NCBI GenBank assembly: GCA_933207985.1
Contig: OW240913.1
Location: 361,906,377-361,970,376, forward strand
Length of the DNA stretch: 64,000 nucleotides
Direction of reading: 5' to 3'
Source: Pelobates cultripes
Lineage: Eukaryota > Chordata > Amphibia > Anura > Pelobatidae
Made by a program: the position numbers and the translations under genes. Below the pieces are notes generated by a model. It had not been told where the DNA came from. It made no database searches and saw only the letters and a list, made by a program, of their open reading frames with translations. Below, one piece after another: positions 31,231-43,600 of the stretch (position 1 is the first letter of the stretch; every line of letters begins with the position of its first letter).

Positions 31231-32974
31231 GCAGGTGCACCAGTCTACTGGTGACCCACAGGAGGGGAGTGCACTGATTGCACTGCACTCTCCTCCTGTC
31301 CAGCCCCATCTTTACCGCAGTGCAAGTGCCCTCTGCCCCTAATTTACAGTGGCTCACACTCACAACAAGCAGTGCCTGGAGCCGTGAAGGAGCGGGTATG
31401 GCAAAGAGCTACTGATTAGCATAACATCAATATCCGTTATAAAACCAGGAAAAGGTGGGCATGGATGGTGAACTGATTTGGTGGTGCAATGGGCCACTTG
31501 ACTGGTTTTGCCCTCCAGGCCTAAGGCTGCCAGCCCTCCCCTGCCCTTTGGTCAATGAGATAAATCTATACACATAAAATTAAGAGACAATCTAATTTGG
31601 AAAAAAATAAATATTTTTTTAGAAATGGCCTTCTGTAGGTGATCAAAACATGCACTGAAATACTTGAATGTTCGGCACTGAAACAATCCTTCCAAGAACT
31701 CCTAAAATGAATTGTAAAACATAAATTGTAAAAAAAAAAAAAACTGGCCTTACATCAGTGAACATTAAAGCAGCTTTGTCCGCACAAAATCTGGGTGTTC
31801 GTACGTAAAGATGTAATCCGAAACATTACGTTTTTTTAAACCCCCTACCTCACACCATCACCCCCAGAAAAAGGTGGGCATGGATGGTGAGCTGATTCGG
31901 TGGTGCAATGGGCCACTTGACTGGATTTGCCCCTCTAAGGCTGCCAGCCCTCCGCTGGTCCTGGGTTAGACACGATTCTATATGGAAGAGTAAAATCAAT
32001 AACATGGATTCAGTGCATCCAGCTCCAATGTAGATCAGTGATTCCCAATTCAGACAAACAAACATTCCAGAATTTCCCAATTATGTTTCTTGTAAGAATT
32101 AGATTGGTGATTTCCTGAAGAATTCTCTGTTGTACTGTATAACAAATGAAGAAAGTTAAAATCTTTGGATATGACTCTCTATGAACGTAGACTCTGAAGA
32201 CCAGACAAGCAGACACAACTTTGAGCTGATATATAATAAATTATATAGATATAATATGTAGCTATTATACATTTTCTTTTTGCATACGCTTGTTAATTGT
32301 CCTTCTCTTTTTGTTTTTTGTATTTTCAGTATTTTGAGTGTTGATTTCAGTGATGTGTAATATGATTGTCATTTTGGTGCCTATAACGTTCCTTTAAAGT
32401 TAATTGGACAACATAGATGGTGTCCCTTTTAAAATAAACTTTTTTTAAAATCAGCTTGTCCTTAAAACAAGCAGATTGTATTTACTATTTTCAACACAAT
32501 GATGTTAACATTTAAAGCTTGTGAAACCATTCATGGCATTTTGTGTGACTTTCAGAGCAATTTTGCCATCAATGTTTGCTTTAGAAAATTATATACTTGA
32601 AATGACATCTGGTGGAGATCTCAACCTTTTACAGCTCATTCCGTGAAAACAGATTGCGAGCAGTACATGCATTTTTGGAATATTTGTAAAAAGCGTTATT
32701 TGTTGTCTATGGTAGGCAGAGGAGAAATGGATTGCCAAAAATAAGATATATATTTTTCAGTCAGAATGAAATGTTTGAATTGTCCAGAAAGTGACTGCAT
32801 TATAAAGTGATCAAACAGGTTTTCTCAACATACGAGTCAGCATTTCTAAGGGCAAGACGTATAATCCTTGTAGTGTCCTTGGAGTAATAGAAGTAAAATC
32901 ACACCAAGTATGGATTCCATTGCATATAAACTTAACTGTATCTTTAAAGGCACACCAAAACAACTTTAACGTAA
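31231..32974. other. No gene recognised
   Basis: A repeat fragment occurs twice (31440-31530 and 31863-31955: GTGGGCATGGATGGTGAnCTG and GGTGCAATGGGCCACTTGAC). 32370-32398 (TATAACGTTCCTTTAA) is a MITE end. No exon seen. Confidence 0.55.
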
Positions 32975-33507
32975 AGGGACACTATTGTCACCACAGCAAC
33001 TTTAGCCTAATGAAGCAGTGTTTGTGTTTATATCATGCATCTGTTTCACTTCTTGATTCTCTGCCATGTAGGAGTTAGCTTTGTTTCAGTTTATGCAGCT
33101 ATAGACACACCTCCCCTGGTTGTTACTGACACAGCCTGCATGAAAACAAAATGGTTTCATTTTCAATCAGATGTAACTTCATTTTAAAGTTTTTATCTCC
33201 TGCTCTTTAAATTGAACTTTAATTACATACATGACGCTCCTGCAAGGCCTACCAAGCTATTAATAGAGCAGGAGATAAGAAATTGCAAATGAAACAGAAT
33301 TTGCCATAAAGGAAGTGTAAACATTAGATGAAGTGTTTAGGAAGGTTGTGCAAGTCACATGCAGGGAGGTGTAGTTGGGGCTGCATAAACAAAGTGATTC
33401 AACTCCTAAATGTTAGAGGATTGAGCAGTTAGACTGTAGGAGCATGATAAATACACCCAAACTGTTTCATTAAGCTAAAGTTGTTTTGGTGACTCTAGTG
33501 TCTCTTA
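32975..33507. mobile_element. T2-like MITE, near-complete
   Basis: Left end TAAAGGGACACTATTGTCACC and right end GGTGACTCTAGTGTCTCTTAA are decayed versions of the 28231-28780 termini; internal text (TCATTTTAAAGTTTTTATCTCC, GGGGCTGCATAAACAAAGTG) is shared. Non-coding. Confidence 0.75.
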
Positions 33508-33529
33508 AACTTCAAGTACAAACAGCATG

Positions 33530-33760
33530 CTATTAACAGAACAGGAGATTACAAATTCTACATTAAACAGAATTTGCAAGGAAGTGATCACTCTTTACAG
33601 GAATGTTTAGGAAGGCTGTGTAAGTCACCCGCAGGAAGGTGTGACTAGGGCTGCATAAACAAAGTGGTTTGACTCCTAAATGGCAGAGAATTGAGCAGTG
33701 AGACTGCAGGGGCATGAGCTATACGCCAAAACTGCTTCACTAAGCTAAAGTTGTTTTAGA
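33530..33760. mobile_element. T2-like MITE fragment upstream of the lclat1 exon
   Basis: The right half of the same family (CAGAATTTGCAAGGAAGTGA to AAGCTAAAGTTGTTTTAG). It ends about 200 bases before the exon, inside the presumed last intron. Confidence 0.7.
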
Positions 33761-33910
33761 GGTACAGGACCATGCATGGGGCATGGTGGACCTAACCACA
33801 TGTGTCTCCATGAACAACTCTGTGCTGCTGAAGTCTCAACGCCGTGCAAGGGATAACATTTTCATAATATGCTAAATATGACCATTTTAAAAGGTGCTTG
33901 GTGTAATTGT

Positions 33911-33956
33911 TTTTTTTTTGTTTTTTTTTTCTTATTAGCTGTGTTTTTCTTTACAG
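33911..33956 (+). promoter_or_regulatory. lclat1: Splice acceptor of the last lclat1 exon
   Basis: A long T-rich polypyrimidine tract (33911-33952) runs into TTTACAG; the AG is at 33955-33956. The exon then begins GTAACAATCTTGATGCC. The break falls where the conserved protein reads ...REG|(K/N)NLDA, splitting a Gly codon. Confidence 0.85.
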
Positions 33957-34465
33957 GTAACAATCTTGATGCCATCCATGATATTACCGTTGCATACCCT
34001 CATAACATTCCCCAAACAGAGAAGCATATCCTTAATGGAAATTTCCCCAAGGAGATCCACTTCCATGTCCGCAGATATCCAGTAAGTAGCCTTCCAGCTT
34101 CCAAAGACGAACTTCAGCTTTGGTGCCAGGAGCGTTGGGAAGAGAAGGAAGAGCGCCTGCGTGCATTCTACGAAGGAGAAAAATATTTTGATGCCTCAAG
34201 ACGGAGTAGAATTCCACCCTGCAAATCGGAGTTCAGAGTCCACTTGATAAAGTTTGCTTCCCTATTTTACTGGACCTCCTTTACGATAGCAATGCTTGTT
34301 GTATTATACATGAACAGCTGTGTCAGATGGTATTTCCTAACTATGGTTGTGGTTTTTGTAGCCCAAGAAAAATTCTTTGGTGGACTTGAGCTCATTGAAT
34401 TGGCCTGTCACAGGTATTACACCAGTAAGCAACGCCTAGCTCTGTCGGAAAAAAAAATAGAATAA
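33957..34465 (+). CDS. lclat1: lclat1 last coding exon (lysocardiolipin acyltransferase 1)
   Basis: This exon encodes the C-terminal ~169 residues of LCLAT1 (ALCAT1/LYCAT), an ER and mitochondria-associated-membrane acyltransferase of the AGPAT/PlsC family that re-acylates lysocardiolipin and lysophosphatidylinositol. Near-identity to the vertebrate protein is plain: NLDAIHDITVAYPHNIPQ, FPKEIHFHVRRYP, ELQLWCQERWEEKEERLRAF, then IPPCKSEFRVHLIKF. Two hydrophobic segments follow (FASLFYWTSFTIAMLVVLYM; WYFLTMVVVFVAQEKFFGGL), matching the C-terminal membrane anchors, and the end SEKKIE resembles the usual lysine-rich tail. The stop is TAA at 34463-34465. The catalytic H-x4-D and EGTR boxes lie in upstream exons that I did not recognise in this window. 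The open frame upstream of 33957 (phenylalanine-rich) is intron. No breaks are seen, so the gene is presumably functional. Confidence 0.96.
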
Positions 34466-36417
34466 AACTAAGCTCTATAACCTACAAACTTTATACACCG
34501 TGACAAGTTTTGCATGAAAAATGTATATCAGTGGTGTCCACTTGGGCTGGACTACCTTGTTGGTCTACATTTCCCATAATTCCTATAACATCACCTGTAG
34601 TAATTCAGAGTATTTTAGGGCAATTTGTAGTCCAACAACAATGGGACACCAGTGCTATATACAATTATAAAATATGTATACGTATATATTTCCAAACAAC
34701 ACATTGCTGTTTTTTAAGATACATTTTGCACTTCTTGATAAAAAAAAAAAAAAGGAAAAGAAAAGAAAAATAAGCCAAAAAATATATGGGATTTCCAGTG
34801 ATATATAATTCCATCAGTAAGCGTGTAAACCACATTGTTGAATGTAATTCCACCGTATATTAACAATGCATTGTTAGTTAACTTTGTGAAATGATGTTAA
34901 GAAATGTTTTGTGTAGGTATGTTAAAAGTGCATTGAATCTGTTATATTACTGAACGTAAATAATAGGAAAACGTATGAAATTCAGAACTTTGTATAATCT
35001 TGTTTATTCTTAGTAGACAATCAAGGGATATTTTTTTTATTATTATTATTTTATTTAATTTTTTTGTACTTACAAGATATTTATCTTTGGATTTTCTCAG
35101 AAATCATATAATTGCAGCAGTGAAGGCTGGTCCATAGGTGCAATAGTTTTTTTTTTGTTGTTGTTTTTTTTTTATAATAAAAAAAAACATACACACATAG
35201 ATATAATTCTCTTGCTGTAACCTCAGACACTCTTAGCCGGCTCGGATTTTTGAAGTTGTCCATTGGCTATGGGTTGTCAGATCATGGACACTTTATAAGA
35301 TAGGCCAGCATATTTTCCAATACCGAATGTCTGTCATTCGGTTACACTTGAGTTGATTCTCCATAAAGTGCTTTTACCCCAAATATACTGTCTGTATATC
35401 TATAAATGTATGGTGTTTAACAATGTACAACCTCTCATTGGGTTAAGATTTGAATACATGGGGAGTAAAAAGGCAGATCCTAAATTTCAGAGGGCAAAGT
35501 CAAAGTGTACTGGTAGACTAAAGCATCCCTCCATCTTTAAACTTCACCAATTGCCACTGAGTTCCTGTTCAAAACAACTTTAGAGACAGATTCTGCCCTA
35601 ATTACCTTAATACTGTAGTTTTGGATTCACTTTAAAAAAGTATGCGTCATAATAGCATGCACTACATTCATAAGATTTTAGCATCATATTTCCATTTGGA
35701 ATGATACATTACATAGAGGTGGACAGCTGTCCTTTTAATGTTACCTCCTAAATCGCAAGGTTACTTGTGCTTCTCGGGACTTCTAGCGTTCTCAGTCATG
35801 CTTTGTTTGAGAACTATGGATGCAGGTGAAAGTATCTCTACTGATGTTATTTAAAAGGAAACTCTTATCAGTGAAGCACCATTACATTAGGGCTCAATAA
35901 ACGCATGATGTTTCGATCTGGCTTTGATTTTGACATGAATGGGATAGTGCACACTAAAGCACTATGTCTGAGTCTGATCTGTGTCCCTATAGGTGTAGAT
36001 ACAAAATAATGATTATCGCCGTTTATTAATACCTTTTTATTGGGCTAACCTAAATCTGTAATGACAAGGAGCTCCTATTATTTGTAGGTGTGTCCTACAA
36101 AGCTGTGTTGTTCGGGGACACATTGTTACAGACAGGAAGCACCCAGAAATTGGAATCTAAGTAGACAATCAATTAAAGGAACTTTGAAGAAAGGTGTTAT
36201 GGCTTACTTCTAACTTGAATCAATACAACTGTATTTTGCATAGGATCCTGTTTAATTTTTATTTGTTTTGATTTTTCAAAGAATTTGTGCATGTGAGTGG
36301 CTGCTACGACATGTTTACAAAATGGAAGAAATTTTAAATAGTGCCACCGCTGCGTTATTCATTGCTCTGACATTTCAGCATTATTACGCAATTACTGTTA
36401 ATGTATCCTCAGTGTCT
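34466..36417 (+). other. lclat1 3' UTR and downstream sequence
   Basis: The 3' UTR begins after 34465. AATAAA occurs across the stop (34460-34465) and at 35896-35901; I cannot tell which poly(A) site is used. A-runs at 34741-34753 and T-runs at 35029-35061 and 35149-35172 are present. No further coding sequence is evident. Confidence 0.5.
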
Positions 36418-36490
36418 TAAACATAGAAACATAGAATGTGACGGCAGATAAGAACCATTCGGCCCATCTGGTCTGCCCTCTGACACTGTC
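36418..36490 (-). mobile_element. CR1 3' end fragment
   Basis: On minus it reads GGGCAGACCAGATGGGCCGA, then ATCTGCCGTCACATTCTATG and TTTCTATG, matching the CR1 end at 5627-5682. It is a 5'-truncated copy of less than about 100 bases. Confidence 0.88.
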
Positions 36491-38150
36491 ACTAAAACTT
36501 TCTTCCCAAAAATCTATTTTAAACAATAATAATACCATGAGTTAATAGAATTTTAATCTAACTAGTTATAGTATGCTGCCATTTGAATATATGGCTGGTC
36601 CCGGCTTATAGGTTTTTAATATTGATATTGCATGCTGTTTTCTTTATTCTGCATTCTGGGGATGTGCTAGATATATCATTCCATTACTTCCTGTAATTGA
36701 AGTGAATATATTTAACTTCTTTTCAATGTGTAGATGAAGGAATTCAAATTAAAAATCTTTTTTACCTATAATTTTGGAGTGTTTAACACTATTTAGATTA
36801 TTAGGCACTCCATAATGTCCTATAAAAAGAGTTAACCTATCTCTAATCCTGCGACGAGTGGGTTCCTTGTCGTAGCTCTGCTTCGCCTCTGGGAGATGAT
36901 CTCCCAGCTAATCCAATACTTCGCACATAGAAACATTGGGACACAAGGCACATGCACAGCAAACCCCTTTCTGTGTCTGCAGAGCTTCTCACGGACAAGA
37001 CCTTAAATATGCTTTGTGCTACAGGACCCTCCTGGTGGTTTAATGGTTTGCAGTGTTCCTAAAAAAAAAAAAAAAAAACTTTTACTTTTTTTTTTTTTTT
37101 GGTGCATCAGATGAGCCAATTATTGATGAAGCAGAAAACTGTTATTCAATGTACAATTACAATATCTCTCTGCATACATATTACATTATATAATTTTATT
37201 CTATACTGTATACACTAACCCGGCCTCCCTGTTATATCCAATAAAATGATCACTCAGTACTCTGGGGCAAATTTAAAACTGAGTATTTGTACTACACTGT
37301 GATATATTACTCCATTTTCAGATTCACCCAAATTAATAACCTTACCTTAATAATGAAAGGGGGCTTAAAATAGCCCAACCGTAATGCTTATATCATTTTG
37401 GTTGGCATACACGGCAAAAACTAGAATGAGTTTTGTTTTTATTTTTGTCATTTTTAATTCTGATAAACTTTATTAAAAGCTTATATTCTTTCTCAGTTTA
37501 TTATTACTACTTGGTAGATTAAGAATACTAAACTGATACAATTTTAGACCCCCCCACCCCACAATTTTAAGAAATATTATATATATAATTATTTTAGGCT
37601 TCAGATGCTGGAGAGTCACATTAACCTAACCACGGACGATATTATTTTGGGTCAATCCTCTAGACAAGTTCACAATCAAAGCTGAAATGCTACCTTTCAG
37701 CAAAATAAGCAATCTTTAATATACTTACTTTTGCTTTTTTTCCTACCTGATTTTTAACTTTTTGAACTTATCAATGATTCTATAAACATTGTTCTATTAT
37801 TAATTAGTTTTGTTCTGGAGATGGAAAACCCTCTGTCTATATCTGCAAAAATCACTCATCTATCACAGCATCATATCACAGGACCTCATAGCTAACTAGC
37901 TGTACAATTTATGGTAATGATGACACCCCAGTCAGGTGGATTTTCAGCTCTAGCAGCCAGAGGGCTTCCACACCGTATGTACATAATTTCAGTACCGAAA
38001 CACTGCACAAACACTGCTTGAAGTAACCCGTTAAAGACAAAAAAAATGGCCAAACTCATTAATTGCGTACTTAAAAGTAATCCATGATATTACTCAATAC
38101 ATAGACTTACTCAAATACTGTTTGTTGCTTCAAACGCTCTCTGTATTAGA
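36491..38150. other. No gene recognised
   Basis: 36780-37080 holds a palindrome (GGGAGATGATCTCCC at 36890-36904) and ends in an A-run and T-run, perhaps a MITE remnant. The rest is AT-rich without exons. Confidence 0.55.
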
Positions 38151-38553
38151 TTAAAGGACCACTATAGTGCCAGGAAAACACTTGTTTTCCTGGCACTATA
38201 GTGCCCCGAGGGTGCCCCCACCCTCAGGGACCTCCTCCCGCCGGGCTGGAGGGCAAGGAAAGGGGTTAAACTTACCTTTTTTCCAGCGCCAGGCGAGCAT
38301 TCGTAATGCTTTCCTATGGACGCTGGCGTCTTCTCACTGTGATTTTCACAGTGAGAAGCACGCAAACGCCTCTAGCGGCTGTCAATGAGACAGCCACTAG
38401 AGGCTTTAGAGGCTGGATTAACCCATTTATAAACATAGCAGTTTTTCTGAAACTGCTATGTTTATTGAAAAAAAGGGTTAATCCTAGAGGGACCTGGCAC
38501 CCAGACCACTTAATTAAGCTGAAGTGGTCTGGGTGCCTAGAGTGCTCCTTTAA
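38151..38553. mobile_element. Multi-hairpin T2/Kolobok-like MITE
   Basis: Ends: TTAAAGGACCACTATAGTGCC and, inverted, TTAAAGGAGCACTCTAGGCACC, both starting at TTAA. Inside are five hairpins in a row: ACTATAGTGCCAGGAAAACA with its complement (38161-38202, 2-base loop), CTTCTCACTGTGA (38330-38358), GCCTCTAGCGGCTGTC (38368-38403), AAACATAGCAGTTT (38431-38463) and CACCCAGACCACTT (38499-38535). Nearly half of the element is base-paired. Non-coding. Confidence 0.85.
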
Positions 38554-41405
38554 CATAAGCTATAATTTCTCGTCCCTCATTTTTTTAGACAGGATATTTG
38601 TGCAATGTTTTTGATTGGCCGTGTTCTGTTATGTCAACAATGACCAGGGATAATTCTTACATTGTGAAACGTAAAACTTTACCAATGCAATGGCAATCAC
38701 CCCATTTTTAAACAAGCACAGTATAAATCAGTTTGAGTTTGTTATCTTTCAGTATCTATTAGTCCCCAGAACACCGTGTTTAAGTCTTAGCGGTCACTCT
38801 GAAATTGGTTCTTACATGGAGAACTGGCGGGGGATCAAACTGAATTTTTAATTCAAGGTCGAAGCAGCTGAACTGACTTTGAGAATTTTTCCAGTTCATT
38901 TGTTTTGGCCTTAAATTTGAAATTTACTTTAAATTCCTGACAAATCTCATTTTGGTAAATAACCCTGTTTGAACAGCAAACCAACCATTTATCATTTTAA
39001 AAGGGTGCACCGGGCTCTTTTGGAACCAACAGAATTTAAGTATATTTGATAGGATTTGTTTCATGTTCACTCTGCATTTTTATCCACATTCAAATCTATT
39101 TACTAATACTTAAAATGAAAAAAAAAAGGTACTTTCTGCATTATAACTCCACCCCCTTAGCCACAACTTATTTTTCCACTAGGCGACTTCCTTAGTAGAA
39201 TTTGTATGGTTATTTAGCACCTAATGAAGTTATGAAAAGAAAGAAAAAAAGCTTTCTTATTAGAAGTCGTAGGACTCCCTTTAATTTCAATGATACCATC
39301 TTTGAGGTTTATTCAATAAGCAATGCATTGTGTTAAACTGAAAATTATACTGTTGAAGTTTAGAAGACTTTTATCCAATTCATTTATGTGTTCAACTCGG
39401 TTAAAACCTTAACTGTGGGCATCATGAAGTGGGAGATTTGGGTGACAATTTTAGGAGTTTGAATCCATCCCAAAATCCACCATTTACAGGTATTTTTCAC
39501 CCTTTGATAATTATAACCACAAGGATTATATTTACAACTTTTCTTTACACAGGAAAGATCACAACCCGCTCGGTGAGCTTGCAGGGATTCTGTGAACTTC
39601 CATGAAGATTTTCCCACTCTGAGCCACATTAATTACAATGTTAAGAGCTGAAAATGACATGATCTGCTTACATTTCCAGAGTGTTATCAGAACTAAGTGA
39701 TGCTTTCAACGCATTGAACTCACTGGCGGTGGGGGGTTACACGTGTTCCCCGATATAGGACAGATTTGCAGATTCTCAAGTTTACAAACACTGCCAGAGT
39801 TACTAACTAAACAGGTCCTTATCTTGAAATCATCAAGGACTATGTTACTTAGAGTTTATTTTCCAATTATGATCTTTTGGTCTAACATTTAAGCTCTTAA
39901 GGAGAATTCCCATCAATTTACAGTATATTGAATAACCAAGAGAAAATTCTTGTACTTTTAATACAAATCCAAAGGGGGTCTTTGTCAAGTATGTCTCTAA
40001 ATTTCAAATTTAGCTTCCAAAACAGTTTTAGAGCTGTGACTTACCACTATTATTATTATTACCCTTATGCCCGACAATGGGTATTGTTTATACTTGTTAC
40101 CATATATTTTATGTTTCCAGAGAGATTTGAAGATGTCGGTCAGACTGTCAATAATTTGAGGTTACTATGCAGATTTGAAGGATCTTGTCTATTGATTTAA
40201 ACAATTGGATGTAGCAATGAGGTTCTCTAGTGAAAGAGGAACAAAGTTTATGTACATATGTTTTATATTAATAGGAGGGTACATTTGTGAGATACACTTT
40301 ATGTATAGATTGGGTCAAATAAATTGTTTAAAAGGCATAGTGTCAGCATGATGTACTCATTAATTTAATGCCTGTATTTGTGTGTATACGGTAGCTTGTT
40401 AATTTTAACTGCCACCAGAACCCATCAAATTTTAGTTGTGGCTCAGGGGAATCCATCAATCTTTAATTTTATGTCAGGAGAACCTGTCAACTTTTCATTT
40501 CAATTCAATCCATTATTGTTTAGTTAATTGTAGTAGAAGTCATCCGTATATAATTTTAACTCAGCAGAGCTCAGTCACAGAATTTTCCCAGGTTAGTCTG
40601 GGCTGGGGGAAAACAGGAGGGCTTGCAAATGCTCCTGACAACATCTGCAATTTTTTCAAATAGTTTTTAGATATATTCCCAAAATGCATAATTGATTTAC
40701 TTTCATATTTAATAGTTGTTATTATTATTATTAGCAAGTAAAAGAACCATAAAGGTTCTGCCAGGATCATTTATCAAACACCAGTTTACTTGGCTTCATT
40801 GATCATCCATTGAGGCCATCATTCCCTGTTTGTAAATTTATATCAAAAAGCAACAGGTAGTAAGATCGCTCAACAAGCACCTGGTTAAATCCTTTGAGAT
40901 GTTTATTAAAGCACCGTACGTGGCCAGCTTCTAGGACCTGAAGGTTCTGAATTAAATTTTACATCTTAAGATAGTTTAGTGTAGTTTTGTCCTGTCCAGG
41001 TCTGTGCAACTGGCCTCACACTTGCTGTATCTGAAACCAATCCCATCCATATCTGCCAGCCTCTGTTATCATTAAGCTGGAGCTAGAGGTCACTCATTGT
41101 ACAAACATGGTAAAGCCCATTAATGCACTAATTGGGAATTTGGTGACTGATCATAAGTCATTGATGTAACATAGTTGTTCCCAGTTTGAAACACAGAATT
41201 GGTTGTACTCCAAAACGTCCATGGCTGCAACCAACAATTGTGTATTTAAGAGATTTGTCATATTCTACACCTGGATTTACGTGTCACATTAGAAAAATAG
41301 AACTTCTCATTTAAATTTGAATAGATTGTATCTATTTTAGCTTTGATATGAGCTTTATGTCCATGCCTTTGTTGTGTGATGATGTCTGTACACTCTCTGA
41401 TGTTT
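38554..41405. other. No gene recognised
   Basis: Unique-looking AT-rich DNA downstream of lclat1, with AATAAA motifs (for example 40317-40322) but no exon or transposon end that I can support. Confidence 0.55.
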
Positions 41406-41524
41406 TTATTCATCAAACTTTATAATAATATTGGTTCTTTTTTCCTCTGAAGGATCAAATGTGTCTTTGATCATATGTGCTTTCCACGTATGCATAAAAT
41501 ATATTTTCTTTATATTAATATTCT
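41406..41524 (-). CDS. Candidate terminal exon, unknown protein
   Basis: On minus an acceptor-like CTACTGTGATTTGCAG precedes an open segment whose end reads NINIKKIYFMHTWKAHMIKD then TFDPSEEKRTNIIIKFDE before TAA; the stop overlaps AATAAA. I do not recognise the protein. It pairs in strand and spacing with the segments at 41760-41910, 42122-42291 and 42585-42690. This could be chance. Confidence 0.3.
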
Positions 41525-41759
41525 GCAAATCACAGTAGAGTAAATTACATTTCCAGCTCAGTAGATCACCTGGAGAGTGAATGTCTTGTACTTCCACGGG
41601 TAGGCAAGGGACTACTTCTCAAGCTGATGCGGAAAAGGATTAAGATCCCACAAGCTGAGGCAGGTTACCTGAAATAGGAATGGCTCCAGTGCCCCTGTCT
41701 AAATTGTAGGTCCTTGGTAGCTGTATTGGGGTCATATGATGGTTAATCCTGCTCTAAGC

Positions 41760-41910
41760 TAGTTGAGGACTGTCATTTTCTTGACAATTTCCCTGCACAT
41801 AATTGTACGGAGACATCTTGCCAAGAATTTATGATCAGGGTAACTTCAAACACAACCCTGTCTATAGGCTTGGCAAAGATTGCACTGAGGGTCCAAATAT
41901 TGCCAGGTCT
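41760..41910 (-). CDS. Candidate internal exon, unknown protein
   Basis: On minus, after an ATGATAG acceptor-like AG near 41910, one frame reads PGNIWTLSAIFAKPIDRVVF then EVTLIINSWQDVSVQLCAGK, alternating hydrophobic like a beta-sandwich, to a TGA near 41780. No good donor is evident, which weakens the call. Confidence 0.2.
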
Positions 41911-42121
41911 ATCATGCTTGATGATTAAGTACAGAAGTTGTAACTTAATAATTATATGTTTGTCTGTTTAATTCTTCTATATCAGTAAGTGTGGTTTTTA
42001 TTTTTTATATATATATATATAGTACCTGTAATGTGTAATGATATCTATAATGATATTTGGAAATAAATCACTAGACGAGTAAATAAGCCACATTACTTCA
42101 CCACAGAGTTAAGTGGCTTAC

Positions 42122-42291
42122 CCCTGACTGGGGTATATCAAAGACACGAAATTCTGTCCTTTTTTTTGTTTTTCTGCCCAAAGCAATGCCTTTCCTGTTG
42201 CGTCCAGTTGACAAGTAGACATTCACCTTTACAGACATCTTGCCAACAGCTTTGGGTGATGAATGCACTTGAGTCCTTCTATTGGCAGCAG
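42122..42291 (-). CDS. Candidate internal exon, unknown protein
   Basis: On minus the segment is bounded by TTTTTTTAAATCAG before 42291 and GGG|GTAAGC after 42122, both good splice sites. The 170 bases are open and read ANRRTQVHSSPKAVGKMSVK then VNVYLSTGRNRKGIALGRKT and KKRTEFRVFDIPQSG. The peptide is basic with a beta-strand-like VNVYL and FRVFDIP. I cannot name the family. It would belong to a gene convergent with lclat1. Confidence 0.35.
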
Positions 42292-42584
42292 CTGATTTAA
42301 AAAAATATATAATTATAGACAATCAATTGGACAAGTGATGCCTCTATACTTACATTGTGATCAGCATAACATTGCCTGAATGTATTAATTATATGACAAG
42401 ACTCTACATAGTATGGTGCTTGTTCTGTTTTAACAAAGACAGATGTGAATACAGTTTTTATGATTAAATGATAGTCATTGGTTCTATGTATGTCCCTTCC
42501 ATAATAAAATTATCAGTCACTCAATGCAACTACATTCAAACTAGTTTGTTTAAAGTGAGAAGATCGAATGCAAGATTCACAAAA

Positions 42585-42690
42585 AGGGTTCCCTCACCAC
42601 CGTCCATATTTTAGTTGTGGAATCCAATGGACACGTAGGCTACCGGTTTGAAACTTGATGTGAGGCCTCTTTCCTACCTTGGTAGGGATG
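42585..42690 (-). CDS. Candidate internal exon, unknown protein
   Basis: On minus, after CACAGCTATAG, an open stretch reads PIPTKVGKRPHIKFQTGSLR then VHWIPQLKYGR up to a donor-like GTG|GTGAGG at about 42600. Same strand and plausible spacing as 42122-42291. Evidence is weak by itself. Confidence 0.2.
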
Positions 42691-42700
42691 GGCTATAGCT

Positions 42701-43600
42701 GTGCCCTCTTTACACTGGGCTCCCACCTGGTTTTGTTTTCAGAATGGAAAGTTGTGTGTGTATATCTTATTTGTATCCATTGTACCCTTCCTTTAGTCAC
42801 CATGAGTGCTCAGCCGCCACACCTAAAACTTTGTCTCATTTTGTATTATATATGTGAGTACAGTTCTGCTAGCACAATTATGTATAGGCAATTGTTGATA
42901 CATATTGTGTTCACTGTAGGTGGTTCTTAAAACAATGTAACCTTATCATAATATCCAAATTGGGTAATCTGATAAATTTGGGACTATTGCTGCTTTGAGA
43001 CGACTTTTTTTAATTGTGATCTTCCACAAAGCTTTCTTTTACAAATATGAACTTTAAGGCAATGTTGTATGATCAATATTGTCTTGCAAATGTAACCATA
43101 GAGCTGAACAGTATCCACTGTTGTTTGTCACCAACACCAACCCGTACTAAAGGTAGGGCTATTATGCCATTTTCTTGTAGAAGTAGCATGGGTCTGATGC
43201 ACCCTGTTCTGATTTTTTTAAATTTTCTTTTATTAGAACATGGGAGACTGATATTGTTTTATATACATTCACTCGTACATCCAGTCTTACTGTAATACAG
43301 TAACAATGCCAGACGTGTTATTGTTAAAAATAAATGTTTTCTGATTTTTCAAATAAAACTTTGTGTTTTTAAAAGTTTAAGAAAATAAACACTATTTAAA
43401 CATTTATATGAGCTTCTTTCTGTTCTATAGGAGCTCACACTATTCCATCGGTTGCTACATTGTCTTAAAGAAAAATGTTAAATGGATTATTAGACACAGC
43501 TGATCAATTACATGTATTATAATATGTCACATGAACTGTATTTTTCGAGTCCTGTTATACTTACATGACTTTGACTTAAATCTTTTGTAAAATACAGTAA
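42701..43600. other. No gene recognised
   Basis: No supported exon or transposon end; only short open frames on both strands. 43320-43400 is A/T-rich with several AATAAA motifs. Confidence 0.5.

Noticed and set aside
33869..33956. ATG upstream of the lclat1 exon as a translation start
   Set aside because: The stretch is a T-rich polypyrimidine tract translating to a Phe run; homology begins exactly after the splice acceptor.
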